Assembly (NCBI RefSeq): GCF_000816845.1
Contig: NZ_CP006880.1
Location: forward strand, 2,170,001-2,234,000
Source: Rhizobium gallicum bv. gallicum R602sp
GTDB lineage: Bacteria; Pseudomonadota; Alphaproteobacteria; Rhizobiales; Rhizobiaceae
Direction: 5' to 3'
DNA length: 64,000 bases
The position numbers and the translations under genes were made by a program. Positions 1 to 8,090 of this stretch are shown piece by piece (positions within the stretch are counted from its first letter, which is position 1; each line of letters opens with the position of its first letter). The notes below the pieces were generated by a model. The model was not told where the DNA came from, ran no database searches, and saw nothing but the letters and a program-made list of their open reading frames with translations.

Positions 1-464
1 TTGTGCTGCTGGCGCTGTCGATGGCAGCACTCGTCATTTCCATGCCGCTCAATGCGGGTGAAGGTATTCGTGCCGCAATCGTCTATCTCTTCGTCTTCGG
101 TTGGCTAACTGGGCTTGGTCTGGCACAGTTGCTGAAGATCGTCCCCTTCCTAACCTGGCTCGAAGCCTTCGGTCCCCTGCTCGGCCGGCGCCCGACGCCA
201 CGGCTGCAAGACCTGATCAAGGAGCGGCGCGCATCGTTCTGGCTCGGCGGATTTTACCTTGCGGTCGTTTCAGCCGCTGCATCGATCGCAGTAAACACCG
301 ACGCGGGATTTCAGATATCGGCCTTTGCTCAACTGATATGTTCTGCAGGCCTGAGCTTCGAATTGTTCCAGGTTCGTATCCTTGCCCATGTCGATGCCGT
401 CGCCAAAAGCAGCCCCTTCCATCAACCAGCTCTGTTGATCGCCAAAATCAATTCAGAAAGGTAA
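1..464 (+). CDS. Membrane protein, 5'-truncated
   Basis: Only the last ~153 codons lie in the window; the reading frame is open to the left edge, so the true start is outside. The translation has several hydrophobic segments (LLALSMAALVISM, then a stretch around GWLTGLGLAQLLKIVPFLTW, then a C-terminal pair), so it is an integral membrane protein. The GLAQLLKIVPFLTWLEAFGPLLGRR part resembles proteins coded beside DUF2249 and nnr genes in denitrifying Rhizobiales. I do not know its function. It ends 5 bases before the DUF2249 gene and is probably co-transcribed with it. Confidence 0.75.
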   Translation, partial: VLLALSMAALVISMPLNAGEGIRAAIVYLFVFGWLTGLGLAQLLKIVPFLTWLEAFGPLLGRRPTPRLQDLIKERRASFWLGGFYLAVVSAAASIAVNTDAGFQISAFAQLICSAGLSFELFQVRILAHVDAVAKSSPFHQPALLIAKINSER

Positions 465-469
465 CGACA

Positions 470-994
470 ATGTCGCCAGTTCGAGAACTCGATGTCAGGC
501 AACTCCTGAAGGACGGCGGCATGCCGTTCCAGGTCATCATGGAAACAGTCCAGTCGCTGCATCCGGATGAAAGTCTCCGTCTCCGCGTGATCTTCGAGCC
601 TGTTCCCCTCATTCGCCAGCTGAGCGAGCGGGGATATAGTCACCGCAGCACGAAACTTGCGGAGGACAATTGGGAAATCCTGTTCACACCGCAGGCAGCG
701 GCCACCGCACCAGCGACCGACGATATCGATACTCCGGCATCAGATGCCTGGCCGGAACCGGAATGGAATCTCGATCTAACGGATCTGGCGCCTCCCGAGC
801 CCATGGAGCGGATCCTCGCCCGCCTCGAGACGATGAAGCCGGGCGAAGTCCTTTTTGCGCTCCTCGCCCGTGAACCGGTCTTCCTGTTCAATGAACTGAA
901 GAGGCGCGGCCATGAATGGGCCGGTAACTTCGACGCGAGCGGCTCGACCTATCGCATCATGATCCGCGTCAACCCGTCGGCGAGAGTCGCATGA
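470..994 (+). CDS. Tandem DUF2249 domain protein
   Basis: A 174-residue protein starting MSPVRELDVRQLLKDGG, five bases after the preceding stop. Two related blocks are visible: residues ~5-75 (ELDVRQLLKDGGMPFQVIME...LSERGYSH) and ~95-170 (NLDLTDLAPPEPMERILARL...ELKRRGHEW). Both match the DUF2249 pattern: an acidic-hydrophobic opening, then Pro and Leu rich, ending in a RG(H/Y)-type turn. DUF2249 proteins are common in denitrification and NO-stress clusters but have no established biochemistry. The gene overlaps the PaaD-like gene by ATGA, so the two are translationally coupled and likely act together. Confidence 0.8.
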   Translation: MSPVRELDVRQLLKDGGMPFQVIMETVQSLHPDESLRLRVIFEPVPLIRQLSERGYSHRSTKLAEDNWEILFTPQAAATAPATDDIDTPASDAWPEPEWNLDLTDLAPPEPMERILARLETMKPGEVLFALLAREPVFLFNELKRRGHEWAGNFDASGSTYRIMIRVNPSARVA

Positions 995-1290
995 CGACGC
1001 CTCAACCGATCACCGATTCCGTCGTTCTGCTCGCCTTGCGGACTATTCACGATCCCGAGATTGGGACCGACATCGTCGAGCTGGGTTTGATCTATCAGGT
1101 CGAGATCCAGCCGGACGCAGCCGTACGCATCGTCATGACGACTACCACACGCGCCTGTCCTGCTTCGGCTTTCATTGCGGATGCCGTCCGCGAACGCCTC
1201 GGCACGATCCCGGGCATCGGGCGGATAACCGTTGATTTGGTCTACGAGCCGCCGTGGTCGCCGGATATGATCGGCAGGCTTGTGGCGTGA
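991..1290 (+). CDS. PaaD/MIP18 (DUF59) family Fe-S assembly factor
   Basis: A 99-residue single-domain protein with the family signature: TIHDPEIGTDIVELGLIY near residues 18-35 (the DPE...v.lGLI motif) and the TTRACPAS block near 50-57 carrying the conserved Cys. Members act in assembly or delivery of Fe-S clusters. Its overlap with the DUF2249 gene and its place beside nnrS/nirK suggest service of a denitrification-linked metalloprotein, which is inference. Confidence 0.85.
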   Translation: MTTPQPITDSVVLLALRTIHDPEIGTDIVELGLIYQVEIQPDAAVRIVMTTTTRACPASAFIADAVRERLGTIPGIGRITVDLVYEPPWSPDMIGRLVA

Positions 1291-1338
1291 ACAACAGCAT
1301 TGAAGGCCGGGCTTGAACGCCCGATCTTATATATTGAG

Positions 1339-1370
1339 AGGCCGGAGCATCGGGTATGATGTTCCGGCCT
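1339..1370. terminator. Hairpin between convergent genes
   Basis: Arms AGGCCGGAGCATC (1339-1351) and GATGTTCCGGCCT (1358-1370) pair with one G-U wobble around the loop GGGTAT. It sits between the stops of the PaaD-like gene (+) and nnrS (-). No strong U-tract follows on either strand, so it is a probable but imperfect bidirectional terminator. Confidence 0.5.
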
Positions 1371-1376
1371 ATTGTG

Positions 1377-2585
1377 TCAGCGCAAGGATTTTGTCGTCCG
1401 GCAAAGAAAGGGCGCGTGTTCGGCCAAGAACAATCCGAAGGCCACTATCCATCCGAGCGCTGCGATCATCAGGATTTCATAGGTGTATGCCGGCACAAGT
1501 TCGGCTGCTGGCCTGACGACGGCAACGATTGCAAGGACGACATAGGATGCAGTCGTCAGAGCGCTCGCCTTGAGCTTGCGGCCCGTGTGCCCCCGCGTTG
1601 CACGCGTCATTACCGCGAGCATCATGAGAGCCACCACGCCGATTGCGAGCGTATGCAGGATTGATGTCTGATCAAGACCTATCGATCCGAACGCGATTGT
1701 CCCGAACCCCAAGGGTATGAAGAGATAGGCGACGTGAAGCACCGAAAGAATGGGCTCCCGGCGGGTCGTCCATCCGCGCCAGCGGTAAAGCCGAATGAGA
1801 TTGAGAACCGCAGCTAGGGCGCTCAGACCACCCGTTGCGACTGACGTTGGGGCGATTGTCCAGCAGGCGAGCGCGACGACACCGACGATGATCACCGTCG
1901 CGTCGAAGTGATTGTAGGGGACGGGAAAGTCGGTTCGGCCGAACTGATTGAGCCAGTTGCGGGTAAAGCTTGGAAGGATCCGTCCGCCGACAATCGTGAT
2001 CAAAGCCACGTAAGCACCAAGAGCCAGCCTGATCGGGAGTTCCGGCCTGACACCTTCGATGGCCAGAATGTGGAAGCAGATGTTTGCCGCCGATAGCGCT
2101 GCAAGGCCGCCTATAACTTTCAAGTCCTTCCACTTCCGGCCGGCGATCACTTCACGGGCGCAGATGATCAGCATTGCCGGCAGAAAAAGGCTGTCGATAA
2201 CGGCGGCGGACAGTACGCCGATCGTGTCCGACACAAGGACGGCTGCACGCCCGAAGGTCCAGAGCCCAAAAAGAACAACAAGCGGCCGGCCTGAAACCGG
2301 CAAGCGGCCGGTCCAATTCGGTACCGCCGTCAGCAGGAAGCCAGCAAGGACCGCCGAGGCAAACCCGAAGAGCATTTCATGGGCATGCCAATTGGTCGGT
2401 CCGTAGTCGAGCGCGATCGCCCGTCCCAACGAGAGAAACGCTGCCCAGAGCCCGATGCAGAGAATGGACCAGACGGCAGCGCCGAGGAAGAAGGGCCGGA
2501 AGCCGTATGAAAAGAGCACCGACCCGGACGTCCACATTCCTCTTGGAATGCGCGTGGCCGGTTCGGCTGCTGACGTGTTTTGCAT
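1377..2585 (-). CDS. nnrS: NnrS family heme-copper membrane protein
   Basis: A polytopic membrane protein of 402 residues from the ATG at 2585 (MQNTSAAEP); the frame is open further upstream but that part overlaps putative regulatory sites. Family motifs: FSYGFRPFFLGAAVW near the N terminus, NWHAHEMLFGFASAVLAGFLLTA with paired His, and the central GRILPSFTRNWL. NnrS proteins protect against nitrosative stress and are controlled by NNR-type regulators. It is divergent from nirK with two TTG-N8-CAA sites in the shared intergenic region. Confidence 0.92.
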   Translation of the reverse strand: MQNTSAAEPATRIPRGMWTSGSVLFSYGFRPFFLGAAVWSILCIGLWAAFLSLGRAIALDYGPTNWHAHEMLFGFASAVLAGFLLTAVPNWTGRLPVSGRPLVVLFGLWTFGRAAVLVSDTIGVLSAAVIDSLFLPAMLIICAREVIAGRKWKDLKVIGGLAALSAANICFHILAIEGVRPELPIRLALGAYVALITIVGGRILPSFTRNWLNQFGRTDFPVPYNHFDATVIIVGVVALACWTIAPTSVATGGLSALAAVLNLIRLYRWRGWTTRREPILSVLHVAYLFIPLGFGTIAFGSIGLDQTSILHTLAIGVVALMMLAVMTRATRGHTGRKLKASALTTASYVVLAIVAVVRPAAELVPAYTYEILMIAALGWIVAFGLFLAEHAPFLCRTTKSLR

Positions 2586-2667
2586 GGTTAAGATCTCCGA
2601 GTTGACCAGCCAGTAATGGTCGCATCGGCCGAAGCAGTCGTTGACAATACGCAAAGAGCAACGTCCC

Positions 2668-2689
2668 GACTTTGTGCTCCCACAAAGTC
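2668..2689. promoter_or_regulatory. Perfect 9-bp inverted repeat containing a TTG-N8-CAA site
   Basis: GACTTTGTG (2668-2676) and CACAAAGTC (2681-2689) are exact reverse complements around CTCC. The core TTGTGCTCCCACAA (2672-2685) fits the TTG-N8-CAA form used by NnrR/DNR-type Crp-Fnr proteins. It lies between nnrS and nirK, 83 bases 5' of the nnrS start and 97 bases 5' of the nirK start. It could be the operator for nnrS, with the neighbouring site serving nirK. Confidence 0.6.
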
Positions 2690-2694
2690 CGAAT

Positions 2695-2708
2695 TTGCTC
2701 CAAATCAA
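2695..2708. promoter_or_regulatory. Second FNR/NnrR-like box upstream of nirK
   Basis: TTGCTCCAAATCAA fits TTG-N8-CAA; the right half (ATCAA) matches the FNR half-site while the left half does not. It ends 74 bases before the nirK ATG. TTG-N8-CAA alone is expected by chance about once per 4 kb, so the support is position and the neighbouring palindrome. Confidence 0.5.
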
Positions 2709-2782
2709 AGAGATTCCGCACCGTTCTTCTAGAAATCTTGTGACCGGGCGGCCTTCGCTCCGTCTTCGACTTCAGGAGAAGA

Positions 2783-3919
2783 ATGATGACAAATACGTTG
2801 CAAATGACCCGGCGCACGATGCTGACGGGCGCTGCTGTCGCCGGAGCGCTGACCCCCATTCTCGCATCGGCGGCGGCGAACGCCTCTCCCGCCACCGCCA
2901 AGAAGCTGAGCGCCGCCGACATCGCAGCCCTTCCACGCCAGAGACTGGAGCTCGAGAAGCCACCTTTCGTCCACGCACATGCGCAGAAGGCAGAAGGCGG
3001 ACCGAAAGTCATCGAAGTCACGCTGACGATCGAAGAAAAGAAGCTCGTGATCGACAGCAAGGGCACCGAAGTCAACGCCATGACTTTTGACGGATCTGTC
3101 CCTGGCCCGCTCATCGTCGTGCATCAAGACGACTACGTCGAAGTTACGCTCGTCAATCCCGAGACGAACACGATGCAGCACAACATCGACTTCCATTCGG
3201 CAACCGGCGCACTCGGTGGCGGTGCGATTTCAATCGTCAATCCTGGCGAGAGCACCGTATTTCGCTTCAAGGCCACCAAGGCCGGCGTCTTCGTCTATCA
3301 TTGCGCCCCTCCCGGTATGGTGCCTTGGCACGTCACGTCGGGCATGAACGGCGCGATCATGGTGCTGCCGCGTGAAGGCCTGACAGACGGCCATGGCAAG
3401 GAACTTGTCTACGACAAGGTCTATTACGTCGGTGAGCAGGATTTTTACATCCCGCGCGACGAAAGGGGCGAGTTCAAGAAATATGACAGCCCCGGAGAAG
3501 CCTATGAAGACACCGTTGCCGTCATGCGCACCTTGACCCCGACGCACGTCGTCTTCAACGGCGCCGTTGGCGCGCTCACCGGCGACAATGCCCTGACGGC
3601 TGCAGTCGGCGAGCGCGTTCTGATCGTTCACTCGCAAGCCAATCGTGACACCCGGCCGCACTTGATCGGCGGTCACGGCGAATATGTCTGGGCCACGGGC
3701 AAGTTCGTCAATGTGCCCGACCGGGATCAGGAGACCTGGTTCATTCCCGGCGGCACAGCCGGCGCTGCCTACTACACTTTCGAGCAGCCTGGCATCTATG
3801 CCTATGTCAATCACAACCTGATCGAGGCGTTCGAGCTTGGCGCTGCGGCTCATTTCAAGGTCACCGGCGATTGGAACGATGATCTGATGACCGCGGTCAA
3901 GTCGCCGTCGGGCAGCTGA
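2783..3919 (+). CDS. nirK: Copper-containing nitrite reductase NirK
   Basis: A 378-residue periplasmic enzyme reducing nitrite to nitric oxide. A Tat-type signal ([17 protein letters not shown]) opens the protein. Type 1 Cu ligands are visible as H133, C174, H183 and M188 ([12 protein letters not shown]...GMNG). Type 2 ligands are H138, H173 and H344 ([10 protein letters not shown]), and the catalytic pair is likely D136 with H293. The length is normal for class I NirK. A second in-frame ATG follows the first (MMTN). A GC hairpin follows the stop and nirV is next. Tat export of the folded copper protein fits the extra tatA at 17.8 kb. Confidence 0.97.
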   Translation: MMTNTLQMTRRTMLTGAAVAGALTPILASAAANASPATAKKLSAADIAALPRQRLELEKPPFVHAHAQKAEGGPKVIEVTLTIEEKKLVIDSKGTEVNAMTFDGSVPGPLIVVHQDDYVEVTLVNPETNTMQHNIDFHSATGALGGGAISIVNPGESTVFRFKATKAGVFVYHCAPPGMVPWHVTSGMNGAIMVLPREGLTDGHGKELVYDKVYYVGEQDFYIPRDERGEFKKYDSPGEAYEDTVAVMRTLTPTHVVFNGAVGALTGDNALTAAVGERVLIVHSQANRDTRPHLIGGHGEYVWATGKFVNVPDRDQETWFIPGGTAGAAYYTFEQPGIYAYVNHNLIEAFELGAAAHFKVTGDWNDDLMTAVKSPSGS

Positions 3920-3940
3920 TCTGGGCAGTCCAACCGACGC

Positions 3941-3962
3941 GCGGGCCAAGCCGTTGGCCCGC
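3941..3962 (+). terminator. GC-rich hairpin after nirK
   Basis: GCGGGCCAA (3941-3949) and TTGGCCCGC (3954-3962) form a perfect 9-bp stem with loop GCCG, 22 bases after the nirK stop. There is no U-run, so it may be a partial attenuator or mRNA-end stabiliser between nirK and nirV rather than a full terminator. Confidence 0.5.
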
Positions 3963-4005
3963 TCGCTAAAACTCAATGTGAGGCGTCTTCAAACGCGTAG
4001 CGGCT

Positions 4006-4965
4006 GTGATACTAGACGAAGTCGATGACCAGGTTTCGGGGATTTCCATCGCCATACCGCTCGCGCTGTTGGCGATCATGCTGGCTGCGGTCGCTGTTCA
4101 GTCCGGTGTCATCGCCTGGCGCAGCCCTCAGCATTCGGTCGCAGGCCCTGATGTGATTACAGTAGCGCCCAGGTCATTCGATTACCGGGATCATGCAGAA
4201 TACTTCCGCGCCGGGATTGCCGTCGATCCGCCGCGGTTAATCGTTGCGATCGAAAACCCGCTGACGATCATGAAGTATCAGGTCTTGCACGCTGAGTATG
4301 ATCGCTGCGTCCAAGATAAGGCCTGCTCTGCAGCGGAGAGCGAAGAGCCGGCCGCGCCGGGCGACACGCCTGTTATTGGCGTCAGCTATGAGGATGCCGT
4401 GCGCTATGCGGCATGGCTTTCCGAGCAGACCGGAGCCTCATGGGTGCTGCCGACGGATCAGCAACTGGCCTTTGCCGCCGGAAGCCGCTTTCCAGACGAC
4501 GCCCTCGGCGTTTCAAGCGATGACAAAAATCCCGCCAAACGTTGGCTCGCAGACTACGAGCGCGAGGCGCGCCGTTCGGCCTCCAAGAATCCCCGCCCCC
4601 AAATCCGAGGTTCGTTTGGCGTCAGCGAGTACGGCTTGGCTGACTTTGCCGGCAACATTTGGGAATGGACGCGCAGTTGCAGCAAGCGTATTGATATCGG
4701 CGTTCAAGCGGCCGCCCCGCAGGCTGATCCATCACGCTGCGGTATCCTGATTGCCTCCGGCAAACATCGGGCACCAATGAGCAGTTTTGTCCGCATTCCA
4801 AAAGGAGGTGGCTGCTCTGTGGGCAGCCCGCCGGACAATCTTGGTTTCCGGCTCGTTCGCCAGCCAAATTCTTTCGAGGCAGCGAAAGACTGGGTCGGGC
4901 GCATGATCGGCTTGATTGCCTTTTCGATAAACGCCGTTCCCGCCGATGAAGGACCTCCGGCATGA
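4006..4965 (+). CDS. nirV: NirV, formylglycine-generating-enzyme-like protein
   Basis: A 319-residue protein from GTG 4006; the start is uncertain and an internal ATG near 4078 is possible. One N-terminal membrane anchor (IAIPLALLAIMLAAVAV, ~15-31) is followed by an FGE-sulfatase-type domain: VSYEDAVRYAAWLSEQTG, WVLPTDQQLAFAAG, GLADFAGNIWEWTRSC and the closing GGG...NLGFRLVRQ. NirV is coded next to nirK in many denitrifiers; its exact role in NirK maturation is unproven. The 3' end overlaps the regulator gene by ATGA. Confidence 0.85.
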   Translation: MILDEVDDQVSGISIAIPLALLAIMLAAVAVQSGVIAWRSPQHSVAGPDVITVAPRSFDYRDHAEYFRAGIAVDPPRLIVAIENPLTIMKYQVLHAEYDRCVQDKACSAAESEEPAAPGDTPVIGVSYEDAVRYAAWLSEQTGASWVLPTDQQLAFAAGSRFPDDALGVSSDDKNPAKRWLADYEREARRSASKNPRPQIRGSFGVSEYGLADFAGNIWEWTRSCSKRIDIGVQAAAPQADPSRCGILIASGKHRAPMSSFVRIPKGGGCSVGSPPDNLGFRLVRQPNSFEAAKDWVGRMIGLIAFSINAVPADEGPPA

Positions 4966-5657
4966 AAATTGACCGCGCCGTATTGAAATCACTGCCCTTG
5001 TTCGATCGAATGACGGATGCCGATCTCGACGCGATGGTGGAGCACGCGGTTTCGCGGCGCGTCGCGCAGGGTGATGCGGTTTTCGAGCAAGGTGCGCCTG
5101 CCAAATCGTTCTTCCTGCTCCTGCATGGCAGATTGAAGGTCACACAAGTTACGGCAGATGGCCAGCAGATCATCGTCCGGGTCGTTCACCCGGGCGATTT
5201 GTTCGGTTTTGCCAGAGCCTTGCAGCGTTCCGACTATCCAGGCACCGCGATTGCTGCCGCCGAGAGCCTGACGCTTTCTTGGCCGACCGATCTATGGCCG
5301 CAATTTGTCGAGCAAAATCCGCGCCTGGCGGTAACCGCGATGCAAACCATCGGCCAGCGGCTTGAAGAGGCCCATACGCGCATCCGCGAAATGTCGACAG
5401 AGGAAGTGGAACGACGCGTTGCCCACGCTGTCCTAAGGCTTTCCAAGCAGGCAGGAAAGCAGGAGGGCGACGGCATTCGTATCGACTTTCCGATTTCTCG
5501 CCAGGATATCGCCGAAATGACGGGAACGACGCTGCACACGGTTTCAAGAATTCTGAGCGCCTGGGAAGCCAAAGGCCTCGTCGAAGGCGGCCGTCAAAAG
5601 CTGCTCGTCTGCGACTACCGGAAGCTGGTGATTCTGGCAGACGGCGGCCGTGAATAG
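4962..5657 (+). CDS. nnrR: Crp/Fnr family regulator, NnrR/DNR-like
   Basis: A 231-residue protein with an N-terminal cyclic-nucleotide-binding fold (residues ~10-120), a dimer helix and a C-terminal winged helix ending in SRQDIAEMTGTTLHTVSRILSAWE. There is no N-terminal Cys cluster (one Cys, near the C terminus), so it is not an oxygen-sensing FNR. In the recognition helix the FNR Glu position is His (TLHTVSR), as I recall for NnrR-type regulators. It is coupled to nirV by ATGA. Likely role: NO-responsive activator acting at TTG-N8-CAA sites. It could instead be another DNR/NnrR-group member; the subgroup call needs a phylogeny. Confidence 0.8.
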   Translation: MKIDRAVLKSLPLFDRMTDADLDAMVEHAVSRRVAQGDAVFEQGAPAKSFFLLLHGRLKVTQVTADGQQIIVRVVHPGDLFGFARALQRSDYPGTAIAAAESLTLSWPTDLWPQFVEQNPRLAVTAMQTIGQRLEEAHTRIREMSTEEVERRVAHAVLRLSKQAGKQEGDGIRIDFPISRQDIAEMTGTTLHTVSRILSAWEAKGLVEGGRQKLLVCDYRKLVILADGGRE

Positions 5658-5741
5658 ACGTCGCTCCCCGACTGCCCTCGCCCGCGCGTGGATCACATCA
5701 GAATTCCTTCATCAGCGCCTGCCGCCGGAAAAGCCGGATCC

Positions 5742-5755
5742 TTGATCCTGATCAA
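5742..5755. promoter_or_regulatory. Perfect FNR/FixK box
   Basis: TTGATCCTGATCAA is an exact TTGAT-N4-ATCAA site, 73 bases before the ATG of the CBS-BON gene. It is the best match in the window to the FNR/FixK/Anr consensus, suggesting low-oxygen rather than purely NO control of the downstream gene. Confidence 0.8.
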
Positions 5756-5828
5756 TTTGCTGTTGGCGCGCTGAGGTAAGTTGCGTCTCTGGCAAACCCG
5801 CTGGAAGCATTGAACGCAAGGAGCCGCC

Positions 5829-6488
5829 ATGCAAGCCAAGGACATCATGACGAGGACCGTGACTTCGCTCAGCGTGACGGCCAGCATTCGCAAGGCTATC
5901 GAAATCATGATCGCCGCCGGTGTCAGCGGGCTGCCGGTCGTCGGTGACGATGGAAGCCTGCGTGGCATTATTACCGAAGGCGACATGCTGCGCCGAAAGG
6001 AACTGGACCTAAGGGCGGCCGCCGATGCAGGCACGGTTGATGCGCTTCGTGACTATGTGCACAGTAATAGCTGGCGGGTCGAAGACGTCATGACCACAGA
6101 TGTCGTCGCCGTGAGGCCCTCGGCGTCTCTCGGCGAGATCGCCGGGCTCATGGCGCTCCATTCGATCAAGCGCGTGCCGGTCGTCGTGGGCGACAGAGTT
6201 ATCGGGATTGTCAGCCGCCGCGACCTGCTTAAGGCGGTCGTTGCAGGGCTGCCCGATCGCATCCCCCGCGGCGAGGAGGCGTTGCGCCTTGCGGTCGCGA
6301 CCCGGCTGAAGAGCGATCTGAACCTTTCCCCGGAGCAAATTGCCGTGGCCGTCGAAGATGGCAACGTCATACTCACGGGCACCGTCGAGACGGAGCTCCA
6401 TCGCAAGGCCATAAAAGTTCTTGCAGAGAGTCTCAGAGGCTCGGCGACCATTGTCGATAATGTGACGACGATTGCGGACCGGCCGTAG
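5829..6488 (+). CDS. CBS-pair plus BON domain protein
   Basis: A 219-residue cytoplasmic protein. CBS1 is at ~1-60 (MQAKDIMTRTVTSLSVTAS...GVSGLPVVGDDGSLRGIITEGDMLRR), CBS2 at ~78-130 (VEDVMTTDVVAVRPS...IKRVPVVVGDRVIGIVSRRDLLK), and a C-terminal BON domain at ~150-215 (VAVEDGNVILTGTVETELHRKAI). CBS pairs usually bind adenosyl nucleotides; this CBS-CBS-BON layout is common among rhizobial low-oxygen-induced proteins. A paralogue lies at 28.4 kb, also behind an FNR-like box. The target is unknown. Confidence 0.88.
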   Translation: MQAKDIMTRTVTSLSVTASIRKAIEIMIAAGVSGLPVVGDDGSLRGIITEGDMLRRKELDLRAAADAGTVDALRDYVHSNSWRVEDVMTTDVVAVRPSASLGEIAGLMALHSIKRVPVVVGDRVIGIVSRRDLLKAVVAGLPDRIPRGEEALRLAVATRLKSDLNLSPEQIAVAVEDGNVILTGTVETELHRKAIKVLAESLRGSATIVDNVTTIADRP

Positions 6489-6802
6489 CTCTGGTTGCCC
6501 CGTCAGCCGATAAAAAAGCGCCCACGCCGCGCAGCAATCGGGGTACTGGGGCCCTAAGTCTTGCAACAGACGACGATTGTTGCGCCCGGCGATGCTGTGC
6601 GCGAGGTAGAGCGATAACACGCCAGCCGCACCACCAAGCAGGCAGCGGGCCTCGTCGATCATCGTGATCAAGAAGGTCTCCGTCAATCGCACCTTTGTAC
6701 CAGAGCAATACGAAGCCAGGCGACCGCGTTTGAGATTTCGCAATGAAGCGATGTCCGAAGAGAAGATACAGGAGCGGATCGACATCAAATTGAGGGTTGA
6801 AC
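6489..6802. other. Intergenic stretch before nnrU
   Basis: About 310 bases without a convincing gene. It carries one TTG-N8-CAA site (6695-6708) and a GAGGG ribosome site just before the nnrU GTG. A minus-strand reading frame across it has no recognisable family signature, and I treat it as noncoding. Confidence 0.5.
6695..6708. promoter_or_regulatory. NnrR-like box upstream of nnrU
   Basis: TTGTACCAGAGCAA fits TTG-N8-CAA and ends 94 bases before the nnrU start. It lacks the ATCAA half-site of FNR, so an NnrR-type reader is more likely. Confidence 0.45.
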
Positions 6803-7483
6803 GTGCAGGAACTCGCAGCCGCCTTCGCAGTCTTCATCGCGCTGCATTCGATCCCGGCGATCCCGGCTCTACGCTCGCGCATTATCGGCGTCGTTGGAAG
6901 GCCGGCCTACTTCGTCATCTATTCCATTGTCTCAACCGCGGTCCTCGCCTGGGTCTTTCGTGCCGCGTTGATGCTGGACTACATCCCGCTTTGGGAATTT
7001 CAGCCTTGGCAGGCGATCATGCCTTTCGTCTTCGCCCCGCTGGGCATTTTTCTGGTGATCGCCGGACTCATGAGCAACAATCCCTTGTCGATCTCGTTGG
7101 CGCGTGGATCGACGCTCGGGGCGGTTGCCAGCATCACACGGCATCCAGTCCTATGGGGCTTTTTTCTCTGGGCCGTCGGACACGTGATCGTCAACGGTGA
7201 CCTTCGCTCATTGCTGCTTTTCGGCGGATTTGCGCTCTTTGCCATCGGAAGTGTTCCTATGGCGGAAAAACGCGCCCGGCGCCGCCTTGGCGCCGGCTGG
7301 GCCGTGGTTGCGGCAGGCACATCAAATGTACCGCTGCTCGGCATCTTGACAGGGAACGTGAGACCGCGATTTGACATGCGTCTCGGCGCAGCCGCATTGG
7401 CAACAGCTGCATTGACGGCGTGGTTGCTGATGGCCGGCCACAGCTATTTGTTTGGGGCCGATCCGCTTTCCCTGCTTGGTTGA
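6803..7483 (+). CDS. nnrU: NnrU family membrane protein
   Basis: About 226 residues with roughly six membrane segments. Family motifs include ALHSIPAIPALRSRIIGVVGRPAYFVIYS written in pieces at ~15-45, NPLSISLARGSTLG and SITRHPVLWGFFLWAVGHVIVNGD around 100-130 (the RHP motif). I chose GTG 6803 because GAGGG lies 6 bases upstream; TTG 6797 is the alternative. NnrU is encoded in nir/nor clusters and is related to NnuR/NnrS-era nitrite and NO handling proteins and to methyltransferase-like isoprenylcysteine families; its role is not defined. The 3' end overlaps the convergent ubiX-like gene. Confidence 0.88.
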   Translation: MQELAAAFAVFIALHSIPAIPALRSRIIGVVGRPAYFVIYSIVSTAVLAWVFRAALMLDYIPLWEFQPWQAIMPFVFAPLGIFLVIAGLMSNNPLSISLARGSTLGAVASITRHPVLWGFFLWAVGHVIVNGDLRSLLLFGGFALFAIGSVPMAEKRARRRLGAGWAVVAAGTSNVPLLGILTGNVRPRFDMRLGAAALATAALTAWLLMAGHSYLFGADPLSLLG

Positions 7484-8090
7484 ACGAAGCCGGCGCCGGC
7501 AGACCGTTCTCCGTGCCAGCTCTGCGCAAGTGGCCGGATGGGCAATGCCAGCTGGTCGATCGCTCGTGATGCAGTGTGATCACGACATCTGCGACCGTCT
7601 CCGGCTTCTGATAGAAGGCCGGAACCGGCGGCATGATGATGCCGCCGCATTCGGTGACAGTGACCATGTTGCGCAGGTGACCGAGTTGAAGCGGTGTTTC
7701 GCGCGCCAACAGAACCAGTCTCCTCCGCTCTTTGAGCTGCACGTCGGCTGCACGTATGATCAAGTTGTCGGAGAGGCCGGCGGCGATCCCCGCCAGTGTC
7801 CGCATCGAGCACGGCGCGACGATCATGCCATGGACGGGAAACGAGCCGCTGGCGATGGCCGCTCCGATGTCGGCGGCATCATAGACCTTGCGCACCTTGA
7901 GCAGAAGCTTGCCATAGGCACCCGCGCCGATCTCATGGGCAAGCGTGCGCTGCCCCGCTTCCGAGACGACGAGATGAACGTGGATGCCGAGCGCAATAAG
8001 CTTGTCGGCGATTGCAACACCAAAAATGGCGCCCGAAGCGCCGGTGATCGACAACACCACGCGTGGCGCCGTCTGGGGGTCATAAATCAC
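7444..8090 (-). pseudogene. ubiX: UbiX-type flavin prenyltransferase, frameshifted
   Basis: The N-terminal 170 residues match UbiX/Pad1: VVLSITGASGAIFGVAIADKL (Rossmann loop), VHLVVSEAG, MIVAPCSMRTLAGIAAGLSDNLI, VLLARETPL and ECGGIIMPPVPAFYQKPETVADVV. UbiX makes prenylated FMN for UbiD. After ETVADVV the frame is lost. Adding one base near plus-strand 7580 restores a UbiX-like tail (VVDHTASRAIDQLALPIRPLAQ) that stops at 7444. So either a single-base deletion has broken the last helix or the assembly has an error. GTG at 8090 is a likely start, overlapping ubiD by 11 bases. Confidence 0.75.
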
